Below, piece after piece: positions 48,614 to 57,401 of a stretch of 64,000 nt of DNA. This stretch comes from Rubricoccus sp038746605. Lineage in GTDB: Bacteria; Bacteroidota; Rhodothermia; Rhodothermales; Rubricoccaceae. Position 1 is the stretch's first letter. The number at the start of each line of letters is the position of its first letter. The DNA lies in the NCBI GenBank assembly GCA_038746605.1, contig JBCDKM010000025.1:1-64000 (forward strand), given 5' to 3'. Both the position numbers and the translations under genes were made by a program. The notes beneath the pieces are model-generated. The model worked only from the letters and a program-made list of their open reading frames with translations. It was not told where the DNA came from and ran no database searches.

Positions 48614-49858
48614 TTACCCGCCCGCTAGCGCGCCGAGCATCGCCGCACAGCCGAGCGCCGCGTAGATGCCGAGCACGTACCCGGCCACGGCCATGAGCAG
48701 CCCAACCGGCGCCATCGCGGGGTGGTAGACACCCGCAACAATCGGTGCGCTCGCGGCACCGCCCACGTTCGCCATGCTGCCTGTCGCGACAAAGAAGAGT
48801 GGAGCGCGGAGCAGCTTCGCTGCAAGGAACAGCAGTCCGATGTGGACGCTCAGCCAGATCACGCCCGCGAGGAGGTAGAGCGGCGCATCGAGTACAGCCG
48901 CGAGGTTGCCCTGCGCGCCGATGCCCGTCAGTAGGAGATAGAGCGCGACGTAGCCGAGGCGGCTCGCGCCGTCCTTCTCCAACTCGCGCATCCGCGTGAA
49001 GCTCAAGACCAACCCCACGGTCACGGCGATGATCACCGCCCACGTTCCACTGGAGATGATGGTCTGCCCCTGAATACTAAGGGACGGGAGGCTGCTCCCG
49101 ATGACGCGCGAGAGGACCGCCGCCGCGATGCCGAGTCCGATGATGACAGCGCCCGTCTCAATCGTCACCGGGCGCCGCGTCTGGTCGAGTTGCTTCAGCG
49201 TCTCATCCACACGATCCATCGCGCTCGTGTCCGCGCCCACCCAGGTGTTAAATCGCTTCTGGTAGCCCGCGAGGAAGAGCAGGATGCCCATCCAGCCGTA
49301 GCCCACCACCACGTCCACCACGATGATCGGCCCGAGGTCGCCCAGGCCCACGCTCTCTTGAATGGCGACCATGTTCGCCGTCCCACCGATCCAGGAGCCA
49401 GAGAGCGCCGCAAGGGCCTTCCACGCCTCCGGCTCTCCGATGAACTGTCCGACTGCGAGGTACGCGATGGGACCACCGATCACGATCCCGAACGTGCCGA
49501 CCAGTAGCATGAGGAGCGCGAGCCGCCCCAAGCTCGCGATGGCCTTCAGGTCGATGGTCAACATGAGAAGGAACAGCGCCATCGGGAGGAGGATGGTGCT
49601 GAACAAACTGTACGCCGGGTTGATGTAGTCCTCCGTGCCGAGCGCCTCGTTGCCTGGCTGGAGCGGCTGGAGAACACCGAACGTGCTGAGCAGCATCGGG
49701 AGGAAGTAGACCCAGATGACCGGCGGCAGGATCTGGAACACCTTCTCCACCGGCTTCCAGCGCGAGAGCGCGAACACGCCCGCGAGCACGGCGCACAGCA
49801 CGGCGGCGGTCTGGACGGGGTCGGTGACGAGGGCGGCGGGACCGGGGACGTCAGGCAT
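48614..49858 (-). CDS. DUF819 family integral membrane protein
   Basis: 414 residues from ATG 49858 (MPDVPGPAALVTDPVQTAAV). Ten or eleven transmembrane helices. DUF819 patterns: NPAYSLFSTILLPMALFLLMLTIDLKAIASLGRLAL, GSWIGGTANMVAIQESVGL and YLLLTGIGAQGNLAAVLDAPLYLLAGVIWLSVHIGLLFLAAKLLRAPLFFVATGSMANVGGAASAPIVAG. Likely a secondary transporter; substrate unknown. Divergent from the DUF6624-like gene across a region containing a large perfect inverted repeat. Confidence 0.9.
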   Translation of the reverse strand: MPDVPGPAALVTDPVQTAAVLCAVLAGVFALSRWKPVEKVFQILPPVIWVYFLPMLLSTFGVLQPLQPGNEALGTEDYINPAYSLFSTILLPMALFLLMLTIDLKAIASLGRLALLMLLVGTFGIVIGGPIAYLAVGQFIGEPEAWKALAALSGSWIGGTANMVAIQESVGLGDLGPIIVVDVVVGYGWMGILLFLAGYQKRFNTWVGADTSAMDRVDETLKQLDQTRRPVTIETGAVIIGLGIAAAVLSRVIGSSLPSLSIQGQTIISSGTWAVIIAVTVGLVLSFTRMRELEKDGASRLGYVALYLLLTGIGAQGNLAAVLDAPLYLLAGVIWLSVHIGLLFLAAKLLRAPLFFVATGSMANVGGAASAPIVAGVYHPAMAPVGLLMAVAGYVLGIYAALGCAAMLGALAGG

Positions 49859-50026
49859 CGAGGCGGCGGGAGGAGGCGCGCGAAGATAGATGGGGCACGG
49901 CACGCACTCCCTCACACGAGGGTAGCTCTCGCCAGCAGACGCATAGGACCAGAAGTGGTCTCTGGAAGCGCGACCTAGGGCCTCTTGACAGATCTCGACC
50001 TACACGGCTTGCGAACCTGCTCCGTT

Positions 50027-50068
50027 TCTACTATCATCGTCGTAACAAGGTACGACGATGATAGTAGA
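50027..50068. promoter_or_regulatory. Perfect 18-bp inverted repeat in a divergent intergenic region
   Basis: TCTACTATCATCGTCGTA, 6-base spacer ACAAGG, then the exact inverse TACGACGATGATAGTAGA. It lies 38 bases before the plus-strand start at 50107 and 169 bases before the DUF819 start. Candidate operator, attenuator stem or element end; the flanks are otherwise free of genes (49859-50106). Confidence 0.7.
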
Positions 50069-50106
50069 GGTGACGCTTTCGCCGCCTCGCCCATCCCCAT
50101 TACCTC

Positions 50107-51591
50107 ATGCAAGATCAGAGCCTTCTGCCTTTCTCGCTTCCGCTGGTCACGGTACGCCGTTCCGTGCCAGACTCTTCCTGTGCCGGGTCTCCTTCCGCCT
50201 CCAGGGTCTCTGCCCAGAGCCTCTTCTGGGCACTCATCGCGCTGATCTGCTTCGCACCGCTCGCCTCCGCACAACCGAGTGGAGCAGTGGACGGAGAGAC
50301 CGCGGCGCGCATCAGCCTGGAGCTACGAGAACTCGCGCGATGGAACGAGTACGCACGACGCATGCGACAGTACAACTCGCTGTCTCTGTGTGAGATCGAC
50401 AGCCTTCAGGCTTCGTTGAGTGGGCTGCCACGAGAGGACCGCAACCGTCGGAGCCGCGAGCTTACCCGAGAGACCCGGCAGAATTTCTCCAGTTCGGAGC
50501 GCTACCTGGTCCGGCAAAACACAGAGGATCTCGTCGAAGCGAACGCAGCTCGTTTTCGGGAACTAGTGGAGACGTACGGATGGCCGGACTCTTCGCGCCT
50601 CGGCTCAGAGGAACCGAATCAAGCGGCCTCCTTGCTTCTGTCGCTCTCTCTCCGTGATCTCGATGCCCTCGATTCCACTCTTCGGGACGCTATCGAGAGT
50701 GGACGGCTTTCTGCGAGGAACTATGCCAGTGCCTACGACCGGGCCCTCCGCCTCGACAGACAAGGACAACTCTATGGAACGCTCTCCATCTTCGATTCGA
50801 GATCGGGTACTACCCGCCCGCCTCGCGTCGAGGATATCGAGAGAACGAACCGGGCGCGAATAGACATTGGCCTCCCGCCTTTGGAGGAATACGAGATCGG
50901 CCCGCCGGTCTTGGGGACGCCACGGCAGAGCCCTCCTGCGCGCTCTCCCGAGGATCCGATCAGCGATCAGGTTCGAGAGTTGATCGGATTCAGCCTGGAC
51001 ATGATGGCAGACATTGACCAACAGGTTCGCCTGATGAGCCAACTCGGCACCTTCTCACCGTGCGAGGTCGAAGAAACTCGGCAATCCCTTTGGAGCCTCG
51101 ACCCTGAGGAGCGTGACGTGCGGCTTCACGTCTTGTCAGCCGAGCAACGCGACCGCCTGTCTGAAGACGAGCAGGATCTCCTCCAGGTACAATTGGAGTC
51201 GATTGGAGCCATTCACGCTTCCCGTCTCCTGCGTCTCGTTTCTCGATATGGCTGGCTCGGATCAGACCGTTTTGGGGACGTGACAACGTCCGACCCACTC
51301 GCGATCCTTCTGAGTGCACCGACAGATACCCTTGAAGCCACTCTCCCGATCCTTCGCCAAGAGGTAGACAGGGGCAGGATGTCTCCAGGCGATTACGCCC
51401 GGACAGTGGACCACCTTCGGATCCGGCAGGGTCTCGCTCAGCTGTACGGCACGATCCGGGAGTTCGACCCAGAGACTCGATCGTTCCGACCACCGATGAT
51501 CGCTTCACTAGACGAAGCCAACGCAGCTCGCGCGTCGTTGGGGCTTCCTCAAGTGGAGAGCTATCGACTAGGGCAGCGTCGAAACGAATAG
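50107..51591 (+). CDS. Exported protein with two DUF6624-like repeats
   Basis: 494 residues. A long N-terminal region leads to a hydrophobic segment (LFWALIALICFAPLASAQ, ~39-56) that acts as signal peptide or anchor; a start at a later codon is possible. The rest is two tandem related domains (~70-265 and ~295-490). Each has a WNEYARRMRQ/IDQQVRLMSQ helix, a CEVE/CEID turn, a RLVSRYGWLGSDRFG or ELVETYGWPDSSRLG strand and a QLYGTxxxFDxxTxxxRPP...A..GLP.xExY end typical of DUF6624. Codon use is less GC-rich than in neighbours (e.g. 50400-50600), hinting at acquisition. Function unknown. Confidence 0.78.
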   Translation: MQDQSLLPFSLPLVTVRRSVPDSSCAGSPSASRVSAQSLFWALIALICFAPLASAQPSGAVDGETAARISLELRELARWNEYARRMRQYNSLSLCEIDSLQASLSGLPREDRNRRSRELTRETRQNFSSSERYLVRQNTEDLVEANAARFRELVETYGWPDSSRLGSEEPNQAASLLLSLSLRDLDALDSTLRDAIESGRLSARNYASAYDRALRLDRQGQLYGTLSIFDSRSGTTRPPRVEDIERTNRARIDIGLPPLEEYEIGPPVLGTPRQSPPARSPEDPISDQVRELIGFSLDMMADIDQQVRLMSQLGTFSPCEVEETRQSLWSLDPEERDVRLHVLSAEQRDRLSEDEQDLLQVQLESIGAIHASRLLRLVSRYGWLGSDRFGDVTTSDPLAILLSAPTDTLEATLPILRQEVDRGRMSPGDYARTVDHLRIRQGLAQLYGTIREFDPETRSFRPPMIASLDEANAARASLGLPQVESYRLGQRRNE

Positions 51592-51658
51592 AATCCGCTC
51601 TGTCTCTCGCCACGTGATCCCAACTCGCCTCGGCCCTTTCAGGCTACCGCTGGGCAGG

Positions 51659-52231
51659 CTACCAGAACGTCCCGAGGTAGACGGTCCCCTCCGGGAACCC
51701 TTCCCGGAGGTCCGTCGCCAGCCGGTGGCGGAACGGTTCGGGGTAGACACGGCGCAAAGCCAGGCCGTCTAGAGCCACCCACTCCACGCCGCGTAGCAAC
51801 TGTTGGTCGCCCAGTTCCGGGTCCCTACCGAGGCGAGCTGCCTCGGAGGCTCCATCGGGCAGGGAGCACTCGAAATAGAACGAGACCGCGTGGAGCGGCA
51901 GACGCACAAAGTCCAGCACGTACCGGAGCGGTCCGGCCGTCACCTCCAGCCCCGTCTCTTCGCGCACCTCGCGCATGAGGGCCTGCGTGAGAGACTCCCC
52001 AAACTCGACTCCTCCGCCCGGCGGCGTCCAGAACGTAGCATCATCCGGTCGCGATTCCAGCGTCCCCGGAGCATTCTCCTCGTGCTCCCGCCACAACGCC
52101 GTGTGCTCCACCAGTAAGACGCGCTGTCGCGACCGGTCCGCCAGCAGCGCGGCGACGCGGACGCGAAGCGAGCCACCGTACTGCCGGAGCGCATCGCCGG
52201 AAAGCGTGCTCTCGTACTTGCTCCTCGTCAC
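51659..52231 (-). CDS. NUDIX hydrolase
   Basis: 190 residues beginning at a GTG that overlaps the pyrG stop (GTGA). NUDIX box GGGVEFGESLTQALMREVREETGLEV fits GX5EX7REUXEEXGU completely. The preceding RVAALLADRSRQRVLLVEH is the usual first strand. The substrate (a nucleoside diphosphate-X) cannot be told. Cotranslation with pyrG suggests a nucleotide clean-up role, as inference. Confidence 0.9.
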   Translation of the reverse strand: MTRSKYESTLSGDALRQYGGSLRVRVAALLADRSRQRVLLVEHTALWREHEENAPGTLESRPDDATFWTPPGGGVEFGESLTQALMREVREETGLEVTAGPLRYVLDFVRLPLHAVSFYFECSLPDGASEAARLGRDPELGDQQLLRGVEWVALDGLALRRVYPEPFRHRLATDLREGFPEGTVYLGTFW

Positions 52232-53964
52232 CCCTCTGCGAGGACTCGGGCGCTGGCGCGGCGCACCTTTCGGATCTTACTCGGCTCTTTGGGAGCATCC
52301 AGACCACCGCCCGCCTCGGCATACGCCTTGGCCGCCTCGATAAACTGAACGAAGAGGGGGTGCGGGTCTGCCACGGTAGACCGGTACTCCGGGTGAAACT
52401 GCACCCCAACGAACCATGGATGCGTTGGGCCATCCCCCTGGCGGGGCAGCTCGATAATCTCCACGAGGTCCTTCTCCGGGTTGATGCCGGAGAACGTGAG
52501 GCCTCCCTCGCGAAGCGCGTAGCGGAGGTCGTTCGTGACCTCGTACCGGTGGCGGTGCCGCTCGTGCACCAACTCTGCACCGTATACCTCCTCTGCGATC
52601 GTGCCGCGCACGACGGCGCAGGGCCACGCACCGAGGCGCATCGTGCCGCCCTTGTCGGTAACGATCTTCTGCTCCTCCATCAGAGAGATAATCGGGAACG
52701 GGCTATCCGGCGCGAACTCGGTGGAGTGGGCGTGCTCGCGTCCACAGACGCTCCGCGCGAACTCGATGCAGGCCACCTGCATGCCGAGGCAGATGCCGAG
52801 GAACGGGACTCGGTTCTCGCGCGCCCACCGAACCGCCTCGATCTTGCCATCGATTCCGCGATCCCCGAAGCCAGGCGCGACGAGCACACCGGAGACGCCG
52901 CCCAAGGCCGCCTCGGTGTTCGCCCCGGTAAGGTCGTCCGAGAGGACGCTGCGAACCTCTACCTGCACGCCAGTAGCGGCGCCCGCGAGAAGGAAGCTCT
53001 CCGAGATGGACTTGTAGGCGTCTTGGTGCTCTACGTACTTGCCCACGAGGGCGACGGTCACTTTTCCATCGGGGTTCTTGAGACGCCGGACGGCCTCTAC
53101 CCAGGGATCCAGTTCGGTGTCGGCCTCGGGGCGGCTTTGGAGGTTGAGCCGCTCCATCACGACGCGGTCCAACCCCTGCTCGCGGAGGATGAGCGGCACC
53201 TCGTAGATGCTCTCGGCATCGCGGCTCTCGATCACCGCCTCCTTCTCAACGTTGCAGAAGAGCGCGATTTTGCGGCGCACATCGTCCGGGAGCGGGTGCT
53301 CGGTGCGACAGACGAGCACGTCTGGCTGGAGACCGTAGCTCTGGAGCGTTTTGACGGAGTGCTGCGTGGGCTTCGTCTTGAGTTCCCCTGCCGCCGCGAG
53401 GTACGGCACGAGGGTGAGGTGGACGAGCGCGGTGTTGTCGCGCCCTGCCTCCAGGCGCACCTGCCGGATCGCCTCCAGGTAGGGTAGGCTCTCGATGTCT
53501 CCCGCTGTCCCGCCGACCTCCATCAGGATGACGTCGTAATCGCCGGTCTCGGCGAGTTTGTGCATCCAGCGCTTGATCTCGTCGATGACGTGGGGCACCA
53601 CCTGGACCGTCTTGCCAAGGTAGGCGCCCGCGCGCTCCTTCGCGATGACGCCTTCGTAGACCCGGCCCGTGGTGACGTTGTTGGCCTGGCGCATCGGCAC
53701 GCCGAGGAAGCGCTCGTAGTGGCCGAGGTCGAGGTCGGTCTCGGCGCCGTCATCGGTGACGTAGACCTCGCCGTGCTCGTACGGGTTCATCGTGCCCGCA
53801 TCCACGTTGAGGTACGGGTCGAACTTCTGGACCGTCGCGCGGAGGCCGTGCGCCTCCAACAAGCGTCCGAGGCTGGCGGAGACAATGCCCTTGCCGAGGG
53901 AGGAGGTGACGCCACCGGTCACGAAGATGAAGGTCGGCGGCGAGGGTGCGGAGGCGTCGGGCAT
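52228..53964 (-). CDS. pyrG: CTP synthase
   Basis: 578 residues. Converts UTP to CTP with glutamine. N-terminal synthetase domain: VTGGVTSSLGKGIVSASLGRLLE, DPYLNVDAGTMNPYEHGEVYVTDDGAETDLDLGHYERF, EVGGTAGDIESLPYLEAIRQ. C-terminal class I glutaminase: nucleophile C392 in GICLGMQVACIEFA, then GVQFHPEY. A 35-residue tail beyond FIEAAKAYAE is a small extension. Precedes the NUDIX gene. Confidence 0.98.
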   Translation of the reverse strand: MPDASAPSPPTFIFVTGGVTSSLGKGIVSASLGRLLEAHGLRATVQKFDPYLNVDAGTMNPYEHGEVYVTDDGAETDLDLGHYERFLGVPMRQANNVTTGRVYEGVIAKERAGAYLGKTVQVVPHVIDEIKRWMHKLAETGDYDVILMEVGGTAGDIESLPYLEAIRQVRLEAGRDNTALVHLTLVPYLAAAGELKTKPTQHSVKTLQSYGLQPDVLVCRTEHPLPDDVRRKIALFCNVEKEAVIESRDAESIYEVPLILREQGLDRVVMERLNLQSRPEADTELDPWVEAVRRLKNPDGKVTVALVGKYVEHQDAYKSISESFLLAGAATGVQVEVRSVLSDDLTGANTEAALGGVSGVLVAPGFGDRGIDGKIEAVRWARENRVPFLGICLGMQVACIEFARSVCGREHAHSTEFAPDSPFPIISLMEEQKIVTDKGGTMRLGAWPCAVVRGTIAEEVYGAELVHERHRHRYEVTNDLRYALREGGLTFSGINPEKDLVEIIELPRQGDGPTHPWFVGVQFHPEYRSTVADPHPLFVQFIEAAKAYAEAGGGLDAPKEPSKIRKVRRASARVLAEG

Positions 53965-54066
53965 CGGGGGGGAGAGTGCGTCCGCTCGGGAAGGTACGGG
54001 TGGCCCTCTCCAGAGAGGACTCGGAATCGCGCGGTGCGCGGGCTTTCACACAGCACGCCGACACGC

Positions 54067-54088
54067 CCCGCCTCGGTGCCGAGGCGGG
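54067..54088. repeat. Dispersed palindrome, short-loop copy (pyrG/Bor-like divergent region)
   Basis: CCCGCCTCGG-TG-CCGAGGCGGG, about 100 bases from either start codon. Confidence 0.82.
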
Positions 54089-54198
54089 ATGGGAGGACCC
54101 GCACGATCTCGCGTTGGGCTGCGCGCGGTTCGGCGGATGCATGCTATCCTGACTGCGCCGAGTTCGTCGGCTTCTTGCCCCCCACGCCCCCCCTTCTC

Positions 54199-54624
54199 AT
54201 GCGTACATCCGTCCTCCTCCTCACCTTTCTGTTTGTCGGCTCCGGCTGCTATCACGCCGAAGTGATCACTGGCAAGCCTGCCGGAACGCGCGTCGTGGAA
54301 GAGAGCTTCGCGCTCGGGTTCATTTATGGGCTCATCCCACCTCCTGAACTCGAAGTCGCTGCCGATTGCCCGGATGGCGTCGCGGTCGTCGAGACGGAGA
54401 TGAGCTTCGTCAACGGTCTGGTCAACTTCCTCACCGGCGGGCTAGTCAACCCGTGGACGATCCGCGTGACCTGCGCCGCACCGGGCAGCGCCTCCGCAGA
54501 CACAGCCCCTGGGGACATCGCCGTTCGCTCCGGTGCTGAGACCACCGACGTGCAGGCCGCCTTTGCCGAGGCCGCCGAGACCGCCGTCGAGAGCGGCGAG
54601 CCCGTCTACGTGCGCTTCGAGTAG
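54199..54624 (+). CDS. Bor/Iss-like lipoprotein
   Basis: 141 residues. Signal MRTSVLLLTFLFVGSGC with lipobox GSGC (Cys 17). The mature part matches the Bor family: YHAEVITGKPAGTRVVEESFALGFIYGLIPPPELEVAADCPDGVAVVETEMSFVNGLVNFLTGGLVNPWTIRVTCA, followed by a family-atypical acidic/Ala tail to the end. Bor of phage lambda and Iss of E. coli are surface lipoproteins linked to serum resistance; here the role is unknown and no prophage genes lie nearby. Confidence 0.88.
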   Translation: MRTSVLLLTFLFVGSGCYHAEVITGKPAGTRVVEESFALGFIYGLIPPPELEVAADCPDGVAVVETEMSFVNGLVNFLTGGLVNPWTIRVTCAAPGSASADTAPGDIAVRSGAETTDVQAAFAEAAETAVESGEPVYVRFE

Positions 54625-54661
54625 AACCCGCACACCGTCACCCGGCGACTCGCGTCGCCAC

Positions 54662-54693
54662 GCGCGGGCGGCTCCACTTGGGGTCGCCCGCGC
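54662..54693. terminator. GC hairpin between convergent genes
   Basis: Stem GCGCGGGCG/CGCCCGCGC extends inward by four to five further pairs around ACTTG. It is 38 bases past the Bor-like stop; no T-run. The remainder of 54625-54887 holds only one palindrome. Confidence 0.6.
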
Positions 54694-54842
54694 TAGGTTC
54701 TGCGAGTTCCTGCCAGCGTGAGGCCAATGCCGTGAGGCGCTGCTTTCCTCACCTCGGCACAGGCGCCGGAGAGGCGACCGTCCAGACGGGGGAGCTCCCC
54801 TTCCTAGGGCTCTCGCGAAGTGCACCAGACTTCGTAACCCTG

Positions 54843-54864
54843 CCCGCCTCGGCACCGAGGCGGG
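54843..54864. repeat. Dispersed palindrome, short-loop copy (3' side of outer-membrane-like gene)
   Basis: CCCGCCTCGG-CA-CCGAGGCGGG, 24 bases past the stop of the minus-strand gene. Confidence 0.82.
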
Positions 54865-54887
54865 ATGAGTCTCCCGTTCGCGTGGCC

Positions 54888-55487
54888 CTAGTAGCGCCCC
54901 CGGGATGTGGTCAACCCTACGAGCACGCTCAGGCGCACGCCGCTCTCGCTCAGCACGGCCGCGGCATTGATCGGGATCGTGACCCCGTCGACGCCCACCC
55001 CCTGCCCGACCGCCAGCGCCAGCCCAGCCGCGATGCTGCTATCATCGTCATCGAACTGGTTGACGCCCGAGGCACCCGTCAGCGAAATGTTCGGCCCGAC
55101 CCCGACCTCGAAGCCGCTCCGCGTCCGCACGCCCGCGAGGAACGTCACCGTCGGGAAGAGGCGCCCCCGTTCCAATCCACCGATGAGGGGGACCAACTCC
55201 GCGACGCCAGTCAACACTCCGCTCTCACTCTGGAACGTCTGGAACTCGAACTGCCATCCAAACTGGGTGGTCAGCGGCACATCGATCACGTCGTCCTCGC
55301 CAGGCTCTGTCAGAGCGTCGTTGATCCGGTCCACGACTCCAGGCGAGAGGTAGGTCACTCCGATGCGCGGGCCGTTGAGGCGACGTGGGCCATCCTCGCT
55401 CGGCAGACGCCCAGGGAGCACGTCCTGCGCGAAGGCCGGACCCGCTAGAAGAAGAGTCGCGAGGAGAGTGAGGAGACGGAGTGCCAT
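54888..55487 (-). CDS. Exported, possibly outer-membrane beta-barrel protein
   Basis: 199 residues with signal peptide MALRLLTLLATLLLAGPAFAQ. The mature part alternates aromatic/polar and small residues in barrel-like strands (VPLTTQFGWQFEFQTF, FPTVTFLAGVRTRSGFEVGVGPNISLTG, SIAAGLALAVGQGVGV, VRLSVLVGLTTSRGRY). No family recognised. The start shares bases with the stop of the PEGA lipoprotein gene (TGATG), so the two form an operon and may work together at the outer membrane. Confidence 0.7.
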   Translation of the reverse strand: MALRLLTLLATLLLAGPAFAQDVLPGRLPSEDGPRRLNGPRIGVTYLSPGVVDRINDALTEPGEDDVIDVPLTTQFGWQFEFQTFQSESGVLTGVAELVPLIGGLERGRLFPTVTFLAGVRTRSGFEVGVGPNISLTGASGVNQFDDDDSSIAAGLALAVGQGVGVDGVTIPINAAAVLSESGVRLSVLVGLTTSRGRY

Positions 55488-55903
55488 CAGGGGATGTAGA
55501 TGTCAGAGGTCTCGCCTTCGTTGGCGATGTCCTCTAGAGGTTCTAGAACGATGTCTAGCTGCCCCGGTAGCAACCGGAACGCAGACCCGTTCGTGAAGTC
55601 CGCGACGTAGCCGAGGTAGAACGGCACAAAGATGTTGAGCACGAGCGGTGTCGCGTCTACGCGGCGCCGGATGACGATGCGAGCTTCCTTGTAGCCTTCC
55701 TTCCGGATCACGACGATGTGGGTACGGTCTCGTGTGAGGCGGAAGGCGGCAGGCGTGGTGCCGTACGGTCGGCCGTTGATCTCGATCTCTGCCCCCTCGG
55801 GCGTAGAGTAGATCGGGACGTTCTGGCGAGGGCCGTTCAGGATGGTGCCACATCCCGTAAGGCTGAGGACGAGCAGAACGCCGAAGACGAGCCGTGCTTT
55901 CAT
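55487..55903 (-). CDS. PEGA-domain lipoprotein
   Basis: 138 residues. Lipoprotein signal MKARLVFGVLLVLSLTGC (lipobox LTGC), then a PEGA beta-sandwich (VPIYSTPEGAEIEINGRPYGTTPAAFRL...HIVVIRKEGYKEARIVIRR). A hydrophobic stretch (VLNIFVPFYLGYVADFTNG) follows, typical of Bacteroidota PEGA lipoproteins. Likely surface or periplasmic binding module; partner encoded downstream. A small perfect hairpin lies 24 bases upstream. Confidence 0.83.
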   Translation of the reverse strand: MKARLVFGVLLVLSLTGCGTILNGPRQNVPIYSTPEGAEIEINGRPYGTTPAAFRLTRDRTHIVVIRKEGYKEARIVIRRRVDATPLVLNIFVPFYLGYVADFTNGSAFRLLPGQLDIVLEPLEDIANEGETSDIYIP

Positions 55904-55926
55904 ACTGGAACCTACTGCACAGCCCT

Positions 55927-55947
55927 GAAAGTCGCCGACTTTCTTTT
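55927..55947. promoter_or_regulatory. Small perfect palindrome upstream of the PEGA gene
   Basis: GAAAGTC-GCC-GACTTTC followed by TTTT on the plus strand. No plus-strand gene ends here, so an operator for the PEGA operon is as likely as a terminator. Confidence 0.4.
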
Positions 55948-55949
55948 CG

Positions 55950-56774
55950 TTATGTCAGCTTTCGAGCTACCGCGACAAGGCCAGTGCCGGTGTCGTTCTC
56001 TGCTGCCAGGTCCGCTCGGTTGAGCGCGAGGCCAAGCGGCCCTGCTACTGCGTAGTAGGGCGCGAGGAGTGGAGCGGAAGCCCACGTTACGTTGAGCGCC
56101 TGGATGGGCCATTTGACGAGCATCCGCCAGCCCGCCGCCCCCCACGGACCGTAGGCATACTCTGTTCGTACATCCGTGAGCCCGGCTGTCTCCAGCTTCT
56201 CCGTCAGTTCGGCGGCATTGTACCCATCGCGTACATGCTCACCGATGAAGCTCTCTTCGCCTTCCTCTGTGACGCCGCTTCCCCCGAGGTCGCTCGGCGT
56301 GTTGATAACCACCCAACCGCCCGTCCTCAGCACCTTCGCGAAGTTGCGGAACACCGCCCGGTCGTCCTCGATGTGCTCCATCACGTCCACGCTCAGGCAG
56401 AGGTCGAAGGCGTCCGCCTCGGGCATGGGCTCGGTCAGATCGCCGATCTCGAACGAGACGCGAGAGCGGTGCGGCGTCGCGTCCAGGAAGTCGCGGGCGC
56501 GCTCCAAGTAGTCGCGCTTCACGTCCACCGCCACCACCTCCACGTTCGGGAAGGTGTCCACGAGCCAGTAGGCGTACTGCCCGAAGCCGGTCCCGGCATC
56601 CAGCACACGAAACGGCTGGTCCGCCGGGTGCTGGCGGATGATCTGGCGGAGCGCGCGGCGGACGTACCACGAGCGGAGGAAGACGGCGTCGAGGGTGCGG
56701 TAGAACGCCTTGGTGCGGGCGGGGGACTTCCAGAAGAAGCGCCCGAGGCGGTCTTTGACGGGATCGTAGTCCAT
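55950..56774 (-). CDS. SAM-dependent class I methyltransferase
   Basis: 274 residues. SAM-binding motif I VLDAGTGFGQYAYWLVDTF (about 55-73), acidic loop VEVVAVDVKRDYLERARDFL, motif SFEIGDLTEPMPEADAFDLCLSVDVMEHIEDD, then VLRTGGWVVINTPSDLGG. A methyltransferase_11/25-type small-molecule enzyme; substrate unknown. A hydrophobic C-terminal segment (LIKWPIQALNVTWASAPLLAPYYAVAGPLGLAL region) suggests a membrane- or lipid-bound substrate. Confidence 0.88.
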   Translation of the reverse strand: MDYDPVKDRLGRFFWKSPARTKAFYRTLDAVFLRSWYVRRALRQIIRQHPADQPFRVLDAGTGFGQYAYWLVDTFPNVEVVAVDVKRDYLERARDFLDATPHRSRVSFEIGDLTEPMPEADAFDLCLSVDVMEHIEDDRAVFRNFAKVLRTGGWVVINTPSDLGGSGVTEEGEESFIGEHVRDGYNAAELTEKLETAGLTDVRTEYAYGPWGAAGWRMLVKWPIQALNVTWASAPLLAPYYAVAGPLGLALNRADLAAENDTGTGLVAVARKLT

Positions 56775-56829
56775 GGCGCGCGAAGCTACAGGGGGACAGG
56801 CGGCAGAGGACAGGAGATCAGGAGGAGTC

Positions 56830-56850
56830 GCCCCGCCTCGGCACCGAGGC
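56830..56850. repeat. Dispersed palindrome, short-loop copy (upstream of methyltransferase)
   Basis: CCGCCTCGG-CA-CCGAGGCGG in the 171-base gap between dtd and the methyltransferase gene. Confidence 0.8.
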
Positions 56851-56945
56851 GGACGGGGCCAGACCCCACCGATCCCTCCCCACTGGAACGTGTACGGAAA
56901 CTCCGACGGTCCAGCGAGCGAGTGCTGGGGACGTTCGTGGCGAGC

Positions 56946-57401
56946 TTAGCCCGGCTCCGCCTCGCGCTCAATCAGCAGCGTCACCGGTCCGTCGTTGACG
57001 AGCCGCACCTCCATGTGCGCGCCGAAGCGACCCGTCGGGACCTCTCGACCGAGCGCCACGGACAGACGAGCGACGACGTGCTTGTACAGCCGCTCCGCCT
57101 CCGCCGGGGGCGCAGCCTTCGAGAAGCTGGGCCGCGTGCCCTTCTTGAGCGAGCCGTAAAGCGTGAACTGACTCACCACCAGGGCCTCCCCGCCGATGTC
57201 CACGAGCGAGCGGTTCATGCGGCCCTCGGCGTCGGGGAAGACGCGGAGGGCCGCGAGTTTGTTCGCGACCCAATCCGCCTGGGTCTCCGTGTCGCCCTCG
57301 CGCACACCGAGCAGCACGAGCAGTCCCGGCCCAATGGCCCCGACCGTCGTGCCACCGACGTGCACGCTGGCCTCGCTCACGCGCTGGACGAGCGCTCTCA
57401 T
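56946..57401 (-). CDS. dtd: D-aminoacyl-tRNA deacylase
   Basis: 151 residues, normal length. Removes D-amino acids (and Gly from tRNA-Ala) from mischarged tRNAs. The two hallmark motifs are SQFTLYG (77-83) and NDGPVT (136-141). Start overlaps the rdgB stop by four bases (ATGA). Confidence 0.97.
   Translation of the reverse strand: MRALVQRVSEASVHVGGTTVGAIGPGLLVLLGVREGDTETQADWVANKLAALRVFPDAEGRMNRSLVDIGGEALVVSQFTLYGSLKKGTRPSFSKAAPPAEAERLYKHVVARLSVALGREVPTGRFGAHMEVRLVNDGPVTLLIEREAEPG

Noticed and set aside
51825..51843. CCGAGGC-GAGCT-GCCTCGG in the NUDIX gene as a family copy
   Set aside because: The arms are in the reverse order to all other copies and the site lies in normal coding sequence.
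54199..54624. Bor-like lipoprotein as sign of a prophage
   Set aside because: No integrase, capsid, tail or lysis genes nearby; Bor-like proteins occur outside phages.
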